This document shows, one piece after another, positions 47,178-47,246 of a stretch of DNA of 47,246 nt. The stretch lies in NCBI GenBank assembly GCA_023091735.1, contig JALKBU010000341.1, positions 1 through 47,246 of the forward strand. The letters run 5' to 3'. This DNA is from Trichomonas tenax (Eukaryota; Parabasalia; Trichomonadida; Trichomonadidae). The notes beneath the pieces were generated by a model, which ran no database searches, was not told where the DNA came from, and worked only from the letters and a program-made list of their open reading frames with translations. How positions within the stretch are numbered: position 1 is the first letter of the stretch; every line of letters starts with the position of its first letter. The translations under genes were made by a program, and so were the position numbers.

Positions 47178-47246
47178 TTAATTTTTATTTATTAGAGTAA
47201 CTTCTGTTCCAGGGGCTAACACCACTTTGATAGAGTATGCGTTAGG
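47178..47246 (-). CDS. C-terminal end of a gene cut by the window edge
   Basis: Reading the minus strand from 47246, 22 codons are open to TAA at 47180-47178, ending in AYSIKVVLAPGTEVTLINKN. The hydrophobic/polar alternation looks like a beta-rich domain end. It is too short to assign. It is tightly packed with the 249-aa gene and probably belongs to the same unit. Confidence 0.5.
   Translation of the reverse strand, partial: PNAYSIKVVLAPGTEVTLINKN

Overview
The window looks like nuclear DNA from a trichomonad (parabasalid) protist. The genes are long, intronless and densely packed on both strands in AT-rich spacers. Four genes have a trichomonad-type initiator (TCATTTT or TCACTTT, consensus TCA+1-Y-T/A) 5 to 13 nt before the ATG. 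The gene content is eukaryotic and fits a flagellated, amoeboid cell: IFT139, a Rab, a BEACH protein, Mtr4, a FERM/talin-head protein, and TKL and DYRK kinases. The species cannot be fixed from the sequence alone; Tritrichomonas or Trichomonas are the natural candidates. All three stop codons are used as terminators.

Left arm (1-10.9 kb): a satellite of 10-bp units (consensus CAGTGAATCA) fills about 4.5 kb and continues past the left edge. Beside it lies an unknown gene split by one in-frame TGA. The next 5 kb is a gene-poor dump of relics: the 3' end of a sugar transporter related to the damaged copy at 13-14 kb, a 213-bp direct duplication, hairpins, and a 1.5-kb element bounded by 26/27-matching inverted repeats with TA at both ends (mariner-like architecture).

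Centre (10.8-36 kb): a 90-bp palindrome precedes an unknown 407-aa gene. Then come a small Inr-driven gene, an MFS sugar transporter with two frameshifts, IFT139 (retrograde intraflagellar transport), a Rab5-like GTPase, a TKL kinase with a long helical tail, a 2535-aa PH-BEACH-WD40 protein, aminopeptidase P, and the exosome helicase Mtr4. The last two are transcribed divergently from only 49 bp.

Right arm (36-47 kb): a small GC-rich Lys/Ala protein that looks highly expressed, a Ser/Asp-rich ORF with no ATG, a Cys-containing unknown protein, a caspase-fold protein that appears to lack both catalytic residues, a FERM/talin-head protein, and a DYRK kinase interrupted by one in-frame TAG. At the edge are two tightly packed genes with different codon use (ATA/AGA-rich), possibly the start of a large mobile element such as a Maverick/Polinton; this last point is inference.

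Themes: vesicle traffic (Rab, BEACH), flagellum (IFT139), RNA surveillance (Mtr4), cytoskeleton and signalling (FERM, TKL, DYRK), and an unusually high share of genes broken by single lesions (an in-frame TGA, an in-frame TAG, and one gene with two frameshifts). A short motif, TGACATGTAAA, recurs in palindromes and promoter-side spacers across the window.
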